Origin: Streptomyces rubellomurinus
GTDB taxonomy: Bacteria; Actinomycetota; Actinomycetes; Streptomycetales; Streptomycetaceae
Assembly: GCF_000961885.1 (NCBI RefSeq)
Contig: NZ_JZKH01000168.1
Location: 1 to 6,780, forward strand
Length of the DNA: 6,780 bases
Direction of reading: 5' to 3'
Below are positions 1 to 5,520 of this stretch, one piece after another. Position numbers and translations under genes: made by a program. The notes beneath the pieces were generated by a model. That model was not told where the DNA came from and did no database searches. It worked only from the letters and a program-made list of their open reading frames with translations. Position 1 is the stretch's first letter, and each line of letters begins with the position of its first letter.

Positions 1-72
1 TGAGTTCTCAAGGAACGGACGCTTCCTTCGAGCCGCCTTCCAGCGGGCCCTCCGGGCGCTTCGTTCTTTCGT
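1..72 (-). other. 5' leader of an rRNA operon (pre-16S leader), running off the left edge
   Basis: Read on the minus strand, this stretch ends at the window edge in GTTCCTTGAGAACTCA. That is the conserved motif just upstream of 16S rRNA in streptomycete rRNA operons, and mycobacterial leaders have the closely similar TTTGAGAACTCAA. Upstream of it comes GGAAGCG, another element I recognise from Streptomyces rrn leaders. The segment can fold: on the plus strand AAGGAA (10-15) pairs with TTCCTT (23-28) around a 7-nt loop, extended by CTC (7-9) and GAG (30-32) past one bulged base. The mature 16S gene is not in the window and should begin a short distance beyond position 1. The identification rests on remembered motif similarity, not on an alignment. 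Confidence 0.75.
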
Positions 73-78
73 GTTTCC

Positions 79-84
79 AGCTTA
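79..84 (-). promoter_or_regulatory. Candidate extended -10 of the rRNA operon's downstream promoter
   Basis: On the minus strand the sequence is TGGTAAGCT, an extended -10 (TGn followed by TAAGCT). It lies directly upstream of the leader segment with its GGAAAC-type discriminator. Other streptomycete rrn operons show a comparable TGATAGAGT at this place. The expected -35 position (about 103-108, GTAAAC) is a poor match, so this promoter would rely on the extended -10. The predicted start is near position 72. Confidence 0.45.
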
Positions 85-110
85 CCAGATGTTTTCCGCT
101 CCGTTTACCG

Positions 111-140
111 GGGCTATTCGCATCTGAAATCTGGTGTTAA
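111..140 (-). promoter_or_regulatory. Candidate rRNA operon promoter (TTAACA / TAGCCC, 18-nt spacer)
   Basis: The minus strand has TTAACA (140 to 135), a 5/6 match to the -35 consensus. After 18 nt it has TAGCCC (116 to 111), a partial match to the streptomycete -10 TAGRRT. Multiple tandem promoters are usual for streptomycete rRNA operons. The -10 is weak, so this is a candidate only. Confidence 0.35.
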
Positions 141-249
141 CCGCGGAGTCGCGGCGACTCGACCAACCATAGCGGGTCGCCGAGCGGAGCGCGAATCGGG
201 ACGCGTCCGGAGTCACCCGGGCGGCGGCATGATTTGTTGCTCTCGCGAG

Positions 250-278
250 CATATACAGCAATGGTCTCGATTCGCCAA
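250..278 (-). promoter_or_regulatory. Candidate upstream rRNA operon promoter (TTGGCG / TATATG, 17-nt spacer)
   Basis: The minus strand has TTGGCG (278 to 273), exactly 17 nt, then TATATG (255 to 250), with TG directly in front of the -10. This is the best sigma-70-like (HrdB-type) promoter in the region by hexamer match and spacing. Transcription would start near 243 and run leftward through the tandem downstream promoters into the 16S leader. It lies inside the same roughly 50 bp that holds the proposed crr -10 on the other strand, so the two promoters are nearly back to back. Confidence 0.45.
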
Positions 279-286
279 GATGCCTG

Positions 287-292
287 TAGAGT
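287..292 (+). promoter_or_regulatory. Candidate -10 box of the crr-ptsI promoter (TAGAGT)
   Basis: TAGAGT is a near-ideal streptomycete -10 hexamer and is preceded by TG. No good -35 is seen 16-18 nt upstream (TCTCGA or GTCTCG). The predicted start, near 299, is about 9 nt in front of the dre operator, so a bound DasR would sit on the initially transcribed region. This start would leave an untranslated leader of about 184 nt. Weaker alternatives nearer the gene are TAGGCT (412-417) and TTGGCA (401-406), which are not properly spaced to each other. Confidence 0.4.
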
Positions 293-307
293 GCGGCGCA
301 TCGGCCA

Positions 308-323
308 AGAGGACTAGACCACT
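308..323 (+). promoter_or_regulatory. DasR operator (dre site) upstream of crr-ptsI
   Basis: The 16-mer AGAGGACTAGACCACT matches the palindromic dre consensus AGTGGTCTAGACCACT at 14 of 16 positions, with both mismatches in the left half-site. DasR is the GntR-family repressor that responds to glucosamine-6-phosphate. It is known to control PTS genes, including crr-ptsI, in Streptomyces coelicolor. The site lies about 160 bp upstream of the crr start codon and just downstream of the TAGAGT -10 box. The sequence match is seen directly; repression by occlusion is inferred. Confidence 0.85.
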
Positions 324-325
324 AG

Positions 326-346
326 CGGCCGGTGGGTCGCCGGCCG
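326..346 (+). promoter_or_regulatory. Hairpin in the crr leader, 3' of the dre site
   Basis: CGGCCGG (326-332) pairs perfectly with CCGGCCG (340-346) around a 7-nt loop. It begins two bases after the dre operator and is followed by the G-tract at 350-366. If transcription starts near 299 it would form early in the crr leader RNA. There is no U-tract, so a simple terminator is not indicated. Confidence 0.4.
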
Positions 347-349
347 ACA

Positions 350-366
350 GGGCGGGCGGGGCGGGG
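350..366 (+). promoter_or_regulatory. G-quadruplex motif in the crr leader (sense strand)
   Basis: Four G-tracts (350-352, 354-356, 358-361, 363-366) are separated by single cytosines. This is the shortest-loop form of the G3N1 quadruplex pattern and is expected to fold very stably as DNA or RNA. It lies on the sense strand between the dre site and the crr start codon. High GC raises the chance of such motifs, so function is unproven. Confidence 0.5.
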
Positions 367-469
367 AGCTTCGCCCGGGAATGTCAGCAGATGTCTGAAG
401 TTGGCATGAATTAGGCTTCAGTTGATCGTCGCGCCGCTGCTCGCGGCCGCTCGCTAGTACTGCGCACTT

Positions 470-475
470 GGGAGG
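470..475 (+). promoter_or_regulatory. Ribosome binding site of crr, which fixes the start codon
   Basis: GGGAGG lies 7 nt in front of the ATG at 483. An in-frame TTG at 468 overlaps this Shine-Dalgarno sequence and has none of its own, so the ATG is the correct start. Confidence 0.85.
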
Positions 476-482
476 CACAACC

Positions 483-932
483 ATGACCACTGTGACGTCG
501 CCGCTGACTGGTCGGGTCGTCGGGCTCGCGAACGTTCCGGACCCGGTGTTCTCGGGTGCGATGGTCGGTCCCGGCACCGCGGTGGACCCGGTGCGCGAGC
601 CCACCGAGGCGCTCGCTCCGGTGGACGGCATCGTCGTCTCCATGCACCCGCACGCGTTCGTGGTCGTCGACGACGAGGGTCACGGTGTGCTGACCCACCT
701 CGGCATCGACACCGTGCAGCTGAACGGCGAGGGCTTCGAACTGCTCGTCAACAAGGGCGACAAGGTGGTCCGCGGCCAGGCCGTCATCAAGTGGAACCCG
801 GCCGCCGTCGAGGCCGCCGGCAAGTCCCCGATCTCCCCGATCGTGGCGCTGGAGGCGACCGCGGACTCGCTGGGCAGCGTGCGCGAGGACGGCGAGGTCC
901 AGGCCGGCGGCGAGCTGTTCAGCTGGAGCTGA
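483..932 (+). CDS. crr: PTS glucose-type EIIA component (EIIA-Crr)
   Basis: This 149-residue cytoplasmic phosphocarrier takes phosphate from HPr and passes it to the EIIB domains of glucose-family permeases; in Streptomyces the known partner is the N-acetylglucosamine permease system. The protein is a single EIIA(Glc) domain of normal length. The phosphorylated histidine is H72 in THLGIDTVQLNGEGF, equivalent to E. coli H90. The supporting histidine is H57 in PHAF, equivalent to E. coli H75. The start at 483 is set by GGGAGG at 470-475. ptsI follows 78 nt downstream on the same strand, and a dre operator lies upstream, which points to a DasR-controlled crr-ptsI operon. HPr is not encoded nearby. 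The protein is intact with no odd features. Confidence 0.96.
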   Translation: MTTVTSPLTGRVVGLANVPDPVFSGAMVGPGTAVDPVREPTEALAPVDGIVVSMHPHAFVVVDDEGHGVLTHLGIDTVQLNGEGFELLVNKGDKVVRGQAVIKWNPAAVEAAGKSPISPIVALEATADSLGSVREDGEVQAGGELFSWS

Positions 933-958
933 GCCCCTCCCCTCTCTTTCCCCCACAC

Positions 959-985
959 CCGCCCCGCCGGACGAAGCCGGGGCGG
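959..985 (+). promoter_or_regulatory. Intercistronic hairpin between crr and ptsI
   Basis: CCGCCCCG (959-966) pairs with CGGGGCGG (978-985), an 8-bp GC-only stem with an 11-nt loop. It lies between the crr stop codon and the ptsI RBS (GGAG, 999-1002). No U-tract follows, so it may cause partial termination or protect the 3' end of crr mRNA, allowing more EIIA than Enzyme I. That role is inferred. Confidence 0.4.
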
Positions 986-1010
986 CCCGGCATTCAGCGG
1001 AGAACAGGTA

Positions 1011-2681
1011 ATGGAGAAGACACTGCGCGGCGTGGGTGTCAGCCACGGGGTCGCGATCGGCCAGGTGCGGCACATGGGCACGGCGGTCCTGGAGCCCCCG
1101 GCCACCCGGATCCCGACCGAGGACGCAGCGCGCGAGCAGGCTCGTGCGCAGGCCGCCGTCGATGCCGTCGCCGCGGACCTGATCGCGCGCGGCAACCTGG
1201 CGGGCGGTGAGGCGCAGGGCGTGCTGGAGGCCCAGGCGCTGATGGCGCAGGACCCGGAGCTGATGGCCGACGTCGCCCGCCGGATCGCGGTCGGCAGCAG
1301 CGCCGAGCGCGGCGTGTACGACGCCTTCGCCGCCTACCGCGCGCTGCTCGCCTCCGCCGGCGAGTACCTGGCCGGGCGGGTCGCCGACCTGGACGACGTG
1401 CGCAACCGGATCGTGGCGCGGCTGCTGGGCGTGCCGATGCCCGGCGTTCCGGACAGCGACGAGCCGTACGTGCTGTTCGCGCGGGACCTCGCGCCGGCCG
1501 ACACCGCGCTGCTCGACCCGACGCTGGTGCTCGGATTCGTGACCGAGGAGGGCGGGCCGACCAGCCACAGCGCCATCCTGGCGCGGGCGATGGGCGTGCC
1601 GGCCGTGGTCGCGCTGCCGGGTGCGGCGGACGTCGCCGAGGGCACCGTCGTCGCGGTGGACGGCAGCACGGGCGACGTGCTGCTCGACCCGACGCGGGAG
1701 AAGCAGGACGAGCTGCGGGCGATCGCCGCCGAGCGCAAGGCCGCGCTGGCCGCCTCCTCCGGGCCGGGGCAGACCTCGGACGGCCACCGGGTGCCGCTGC
1801 TGGCCAACGTCGGCGGCCCGGCGGACGTGCCGGCGGCGCTGGAGAACGGGGCGGAGGGCGTCGGCCTGTTCCGCACCGAGTTCCTGTTCCTGGACGACTC
1901 GGCGAAGGCTCCCAGCGAGGAGAAGCAGGTCGAGGCGTACCGCAAGGTGCTGGAGGCCTTCCCGGAGGGCCGGGTCGTGGTGCGCGTGCTGGACGCGGGC
2001 GCCGACAAGCCGCTGGACTTCCTGACCCCGGCCGACGAGCCGAACCCGGCGCTGGGCGTGCGCGGTCTGCGCACCCTGCTCGAGCACCCCGAGGTGCTGC
2101 GCACCCAGCTGCGGGCGCTGGCCACGGCGGCCGAGGGCCTGCCGGTGCACCTCGAGGTGATGGCCCCGATGGTGGCCGACCGCAAGGACGCCGGGGACTT
2201 CGCGCAGGCCTGCCGCGAGGCCGGGCTGGACGCCAAGTTCGGTGCCATGGTGGAGATTCCGTCCGCCGCGCTGCGGGCCCGGGCGATCCTGCAGGAGGTC
2301 GAGTTCCTCTCGCTGGGGACCAACGACCTCGCCCAGTACACCTTCGCCGCCGACCGTCAGGTGGGCGCGCTGGCCCGGCTGCAGGACCCGTGGCAGCCGG
2401 CGCTGCTCGACCTGATCGCCGCGGCCGCCGAGGCGGCCCGGGTCGCCGGGAAGAGCTGCGGGGTCTGCGGCGAGGCCGCCTCCGACCCGCTGCTGGCCGT
2501 GGTGCTGACCGGCCTGGGCGTCACCAGCCTGTCGATGGGCTCGGCGTCGATCCCGTACGTGCGCTCCTCGCTCGCCAAGTACACCCTGGCGCAGTGCCGC
2601 CGGGCGGCCGAGGCGGCCCGGGCGGCGGACAGCGCCGAGGAGGCGCGGGCCGCGGCGCAGCAGGTGCTGTCCGGCGAGTAG
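1011..2681 (+). CDS. ptsI: PTS Enzyme I (phosphoenolpyruvate-protein phosphotransferase)
   Basis: This cytoplasmic enzyme autophosphorylates with phosphoenolpyruvate and passes the phosphate to HPr, starting every PTS sugar-uptake chain. At 556 residues it has the family's usual length. The N-terminal HPr-binding and phosphohistidine domains carry the active site H186 in GGPTSHSAIL. The C-terminal PEP-binding TIM barrel shows R288 (GLFRTEF), R325 and K333 (RVLDAGADK), E415 (MVEIP), N438 and D439 (LGTNDLAQYT) and the acid/base C486 (GVCGEAASD). These match the E. coli catalytic residues R296, R332, K340, E431, N454/D455 and C502. The ATG at 1011 has GGAG at 999-1002. It is the second gene of the crr-ptsI operon. 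A short Ala-rich C-terminal tail (about 530-556) is unremarkable for an actinomycete. Confidence 0.97.
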   Translation: MEKTLRGVGVSHGVAIGQVRHMGTAVLEPPATRIPTEDAAREQARAQAAVDAVAADLIARGNLAGGEAQGVLEAQALMAQDPELMADVARRIAVGSSAERGVYDAFAAYRALLASAGEYLAGRVADLDDVRNRIVARLLGVPMPGVPDSDEPYVLFARDLAPADTALLDPTLVLGFVTEEGGPTSHSAILARAMGVPAVVALPGAADVAEGTVVAVDGSTGDVLLDPTREKQDELRAIAAERKAALAASSGPGQTSDGHRVPLLANVGGPADVPAALENGAEGVGLFRTEFLFLDDSAKAPSEEKQVEAYRKVLEAFPEGRVVVRVLDAGADKPLDFLTPADEPNPALGVRGLRTLLEHPEVLRTQLRALATAAEGLPVHLEVMAPMVADRKDAGDFAQACREAGLDAKFGAMVEIPSAALRARAILQEVEFLSLGTNDLAQYTFAADRQVGALARLQDPWQPALLDLIAAAAEAARVAGKSCGVCGEAASDPLLAVVLTGLGVTSLSMGSASIPYVRSSLAKYTLAQCRRAAEAARAADSAEEARAAAQQVLSGE

Positions 2682-2697
2682 CGGGGACAGAGACAAG

Positions 2698-2738
2698 AAG
2701 GGGCGCTCCCCCACCGTCGTGGTGGGAGAGCGCCCCTT
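2698..2738. terminator. Bidirectional terminator between ptsI and the convergent aacS
   Basis: Arms 2698-2715 and 2721-2738 form an 18-bp stem with a 5-nt loop (GTCGT). On the plus strand there is a single C-A mismatch (2709/2727). On the minus strand the same position is a G-U wobble, so the aacS transcript forms an uninterrupted stem. The outer AA/TT base pairs give short A/U flanks on both sides. It starts 17 nt after the ptsI stop and ends 9 nt from the aacS stop, exactly where convergent genes need a shared terminator. Confidence 0.9.
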
Positions 2739-2747
2739 CGGCGTTGC

Positions 2748-4766
2748 TCAGGCCTGGCGGTCGCGGCGGACCTGCTCGAAGAAGCGCAGGTGGTCGATGT
2801 CGTCGACGGAGCCGGGGTTGACGGCCTGCTCCAGCGGGGTGCCGGAGAGGACGCGCTTGACCGGGACCTCGATGCGCTTGCCGGTGAGGGTGTGCGGCAG
2901 GCCGCGGACGGCGATCACCTCGTCGGGGACGTGGCGCGGGGACAGTTCGGTGCGCAGCGAGGTGCGGATGCGCCCGATCAGGCCCTCGTCCAGCTCGGCG
3001 CCGGGGGCGAGGACGACGAACAGCGGCATCCAGTAGCCGCCGTCCGGCTCCTCCAGGCCGATGACCAGGGACTCGGCGATCTCGGGGAGGCGCTCGACGA
3101 CCTCGTAGATGTCCGAGGAGCCCATCCGGACGCCCTGGCGGTTGAGGGTGGAGTCGGAGCGGCCGTGGATGACGACGGTGCCGCGGGAGGTCACGGTGAT
3201 CCAGTCGCCGTGGCGCCAGATGCCCGGGTACACGTCGAAGTAGCTGTCGTGGTAGCGGGTGCCCTCGGGGTCGTTCCAGAAGCCGGTGGGCATGGACGGG
3301 ATCGGCCGGGTGACGACGAGTTCGCCGACCTCGTCGGTGTGCGGGCGGCCCTGGACGTCCCAGGACTCGACGGCCGCGCCGAGGCAGGGGGCCTGGATCT
3401 CGCCGAGGTACACCGGGAGGGTCGGGACGCCGCCGACGAAGCAGGAGCAGACGTCGGTGCCGCCGCTGACGGAGGCGAGCCAGACGTCCTCCTTGACCTC
3501 GTCGTAGATCCAGCGGAAGCCGTCCGGCGGGAGCGGGGAGCCGGTGGTGCCGATGCAGCGGACTGCGGAGAGGTCGAGGTCGCGGCCGGGGTGCAGCTCG
3601 GCCTTGCGGCTGGCGATCACGTAGGCGGCGGAGGTGCCGAGGACGGTGGCGCCGGTGCGGGCGGCGACGGACCACAGGGCGCCGGTGTCGGGGTGGCCGG
3701 GGCTGCCGTCGTAGGTGACGATCGTGGCTCCGACCAGGAGGCCGGCCAGCAGGAAGTTCCACATCATCCAGCCGGTCGAGGTGTACCAGAGGAAGCGGTC
3801 CTGCGGGCCGAGGTCGAGGTGGAGGCCGGCCTGCTTGAGGTGTTCGAGCAGGATGCCGCCCTGGCTCTGGACGATGGCCTTGGGCAGGCCGGTGGTGCCG
3901 GAGGAGTAGAGGACCCAGAGCGGGTGGTCGAAGGGGACGGGCTCGAAGACGGGCTCGACGTCGTCGGCGACCAGGTCGTCCCAGTGCAGGGCGCCCTCGG
4001 GGGCGGGGGCGCCGAGCAGCGGGACGTGCACGACGGTGTGCAGGCTGGGGAGTTCGCGGCGCAGCTCGGCGACGACGTCGGTGCGGTCGTGGTCCTTGCC
4101 GCCGTAGTGGTAGCCGTCGATGGCGAAGAGGACGGCGGGCTCGATCTGCTGGAGGCGGTCGAGGACGCTGCGGGCGCCGAAGTCGGGGGCGCAGCTGGTC
4201 CAGATCGCGCCGACCGCGGCGGTGGCGAGGAGGGCGACGGCGGCCTGCGGGACGTTGGGCAGGTAGGCGCTGACGCGGTCGCCGGGGCCGATGCCGCGGG
4301 CGCGCAGGGCGGCGGCCAGGGAGCCGACCTGGCGGCGCAGTTCGGACCAGGTGAGGACGGCGGGCTGCTCGGTGGTCTCGTCGAGGTGCAGGATCGCCGG
4401 GCGGTCGGCGTTGGCGGCGTCCTCGGCGGCGCGCAGGGCGTGCTCGGCGTAGTTGAGGCGGGCGCCGGGGAACCAGCGGGCGCCGGGCATGGCCGCGTCG
4501 GCGAGGACGGCCTCGGGGGCCTGGGTGAAGCGGACGTCGAACCACTGGGTGACGGCCGTCCAGAACCGGTCGAGGTCGGCGGTGGACCAGGCGTGCAGGT
4601 CGGCGTAGCGCTGGGCGGCCTGCTGGTCGTCCTCGGCCGGGGCGAGCGGGGCGGCCGGGGCGCCGTGGTGTTCGGCGGCCCAGGCCTGGAAGGCCACCAG
4701 GCTGGTGGCCGCGGCGCGCTCGGGGTCGGGGCGCCAGAGGGGTCGGTCCTGGGGTGGGGTGCTCAC
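2748..4766 (-). CDS. aacS: Acetoacetyl-CoA synthetase (acetoacetate-CoA ligase)
   Basis: This 672-residue adenylate-forming enzyme converts acetoacetate, ATP and CoA to acetoacetyl-CoA, AMP and PPi in the cytoplasm. Visible ANL-superfamily motifs are the ATP P-loop YSSGTTGLPKA (287-297), GGTDVCSCF (435-443), the hinge region HGRSDSTLNRQGVRMGSSDI (534-553) and the adenylation lysine K630 in PHTLTGK. The length, the tryptophan-rich N-terminus (FQAWAAEHHG) and the long C-terminus (PLEQAVNPGSVDDIDHLRFF) fit acetoacetyl-CoA synthetase rather than the shorter-tailed acetyl-CoA synthetase. The GTG start at 4766 is preceded by GGGAG (4780-4776) at 9 nt; an in-frame ATG at 4844 has no RBS. In Streptomyces lividans the orthologous enzyme is switched off by acetylation of the motif lysine by PatA, and that motif is intact here. 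It lies 116 nt downstream of the zinc-ribbon Nudix gene; no promoter of its own is obvious. Confidence 0.93.
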   Translation of the reverse strand: MSTPPQDRPLWRPDPERAAATSLVAFQAWAAEHHGAPAAPLAPAEDDQQAAQRYADLHAWSTADLDRFWTAVTQWFDVRFTQAPEAVLADAAMPGARWFPGARLNYAEHALRAAEDAANADRPAILHLDETTEQPAVLTWSELRRQVGSLAAALRARGIGPGDRVSAYLPNVPQAAVALLATAAVGAIWTSCAPDFGARSVLDRLQQIEPAVLFAIDGYHYGGKDHDRTDVVAELRRELPSLHTVVHVPLLGAPAPEGALHWDDLVADDVEPVFEPVPFDHPLWVLYSSGTTGLPKAIVQSQGGILLEHLKQAGLHLDLGPQDRFLWYTSTGWMMWNFLLAGLLVGATIVTYDGSPGHPDTGALWSVAARTGATVLGTSAAYVIASRKAELHPGRDLDLSAVRCIGTTGSPLPPDGFRWIYDEVKEDVWLASVSGGTDVCSCFVGGVPTLPVYLGEIQAPCLGAAVESWDVQGRPHTDEVGELVVTRPIPSMPTGFWNDPEGTRYHDSYFDVYPGIWRHGDWITVTSRGTVVIHGRSDSTLNRQGVRMGSSDIYEVVERLPEIAESLVIGLEEPDGGYWMPLFVVLAPGAELDEGLIGRIRTSLRTELSPRHVPDEVIAVRGLPHTLTGKRIEVPVKRVLSGTPLEQAVNPGSVDDIDHLRFFEQVRRDRQA

Positions 4767-4882
4767 GGTGGTGGTCTCCCGGCCGGTGGTGGGGACGGGA
4801 GAGCTGGTGGCACCCCGTCCGGTTGGGCTGTCGGAGCAGACCATGCCATGTGCGCGCCCGCCGCGCCAGGGTCGGCCGGCGG

Positions 4883-5443
4883 TCAGCGGAGGGTGACTTC
4901 GCGGTCGAACTCGCCGTTGAACCAGGAGCGCAGGACGTTGGTGTGGAAGTCCCAGACGAGGGTGGTGTCGGCGGTGGCGAGCTGCCAGCCGTCGGTCTCG
5001 TCGGTGGGGAGCGAGGGCGGGAGTTCGGCGAGCGGGCGGGCGGGGAGCAGGCCGCAGAGGAAGACGAAGCGGCCGTTGGGGTCGGAGGCGGTGGTGATCA
5101 GGGTGACCTCGGCCGGGTCGGCCTTGATGCCGGTCTCCTCGCGCAGCTCGCGGACGCAGGCCTGCTGCCAGGTCTCGCCGTAGTCCATGTAGCCGCCGGG
5201 GAAGGCGAGTTCGCCGTAGCCGGGTTCGATGGTGCGGCGGATGACGACCAGGGCGGGGTCGGCGTCGGGGCGGGTGACGGGGAGGACGGCGATGGTGACG
5301 GGCAGCGGGTTGCGGTAGCTGATCTCGGCGCAGCCGGGGCAGGTCCGGGGCCACTCCCGGGTGCCGGCCGGGTAGGCGGTGCCGCAGAAGTGGCAGTGGG
5401 AGTGGGGTCGGTGGGCCGCCTGGTGCGCGTGATCGGTGGTCAT
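4883..5443 (-). CDS. Zinc-ribbon Nudix hydrolase
   Basis: This 186-residue protein probably hydrolyses a nucleoside diphosphate linked to another group, such as ADP-ribose or a dinucleotide. A histidine-rich N-terminus leads into a CxxC...CxxC zinc ribbon (C17, C20, C35, C38), then a Nudix fold. The complete Nudix box runs from G84 to I106 (G, X5, E90, X7, REL-REETGI), with metal-binding E99, E102 and E103. Homologues in streptomycetes have the same ribbon-plus-Nudix layout; the substrate cannot be read from sequence. The ATG at 5443 has no Shine-Dalgarno sequence, but a TANNNT box ends exactly 6 nt before it, suggesting a leaderless mRNA. It follows the NrtR-like gene by 77 nt on the same strand, so it may instead be co-transcribed with it. 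An NADH-pyrophosphatase-like activity is possible. Confidence 0.88.
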   Translation of the reverse strand: MTTDHAHQAAHRPHSHCHFCGTAYPAGTREWPRTCPGCAEISYRNPLPVTIAVLPVTRPDADPALVVIRRTIEPGYGELAFPGGYMDYGETWQQACVRELREETGIKADPAEVTLITTASDPNGRFVFLCGLLPARPLAELPPSLPTDETDGWQLATADTTLVWDFHTNVLRSWFNGEFDREVTLR

Positions 5444-5449
5444 GGCCCG

Positions 5450-5455
5450 AGGGTA
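5450..5455 (-). promoter_or_regulatory. Candidate leaderless promoter (-10) of the zinc-ribbon Nudix gene
   Basis: On the minus strand TACCCT is followed by exactly six bases (CGGGCC) and then the ATG. If TACCCT occupies -12 to -7, transcription starts at the A of ATG. This fits the absence of a Shine-Dalgarno sequence. No -35 hexamer is present; that position falls in a G-tract (plus strand). Confidence 0.45.
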
Positions 5456-5461
5456 GCTCGC

Positions 5462-5482
5462 GGGGCGGGCCGGGCGGGCGGG
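5462..5482 (+). promoter_or_regulatory. G-quadruplex motif upstream of the zinc-ribbon Nudix gene (template strand)
   Basis: Five G-tracts on the plus strand (5462-5465, 5467-5469, 5472-5474, 5476-5478, 5480-5482) are separated by 1-2 cytosines, a strong quadruplex pattern. It covers the -35 position of the downstream minus-strand gene and lies on that gene's template strand. A functional role is not shown. Confidence 0.4.
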
Positions 5483-5491
5483 TATGGCGGA

Positions 5492-5518
5492 GACCGGCTC
5501 GGCCGCGAACTGCCGGTC
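5492..5518 (-). terminator. Weak hairpin after the NrtR-like gene
   Basis: GACCGGC (5492-5498) pairs with GCCGGTC (5512-5518) around a 13-nt loop. It begins 2 nt after the stop codon of the NrtR-like gene when read on the minus strand. The large loop and lack of a U-tract make it at best a partial terminator or mRNA 3'-end stabiliser. Confidence 0.3.
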
Positions 5519-5520
5519 GG

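Noticed and set aside
229..414. 61-codon open frame in the crr upstream region
   Set aside because: It overlaps promoter, dre site, hairpin and G-tract, lacks an RBS, and its composition changes abruptly along its length.
468..482. Upstream in-frame TTG start for crr
   Set aside because: The TTG lies over the GGGAGG ribosome binding site that serves the ATG at 483.
411..2714. 767-codon open frame on the minus strand across crr and ptsI
   Set aside because: It is antisense to two clearly identified genes, has Arg/Gly/Ala/His-rich composition with no domain, and arises from third-position GC bias.
2521..4545. 674-codon open frame on the minus strand in another frame of aacS
   Set aside because: Arg/Pro-rich frame-shadow of the real gene, running through the terminator into ptsI antisense.
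4767..4844. N-terminal extension of acetoacetyl-CoA synthetase to the ATG at 4844
   Set aside because: It would add 26 residues unlike the family start, and there is no RBS; the GTG at 4766 has GGGAG at suitable spacing.
4767..4882. Promoter or operator for acetoacetyl-CoA synthetase
   Set aside because: I found the RBS but no convincing -10/-35 pair and no copy of the dyad seen upstream of the NrtR-like gene.
2790..5183. 797-codon open frame on the plus strand across acetoacetyl-CoA synthetase
   Set aside because: Gly/Asp/Val-rich mirror of the real minus-strand gene, with no recognisable motif.
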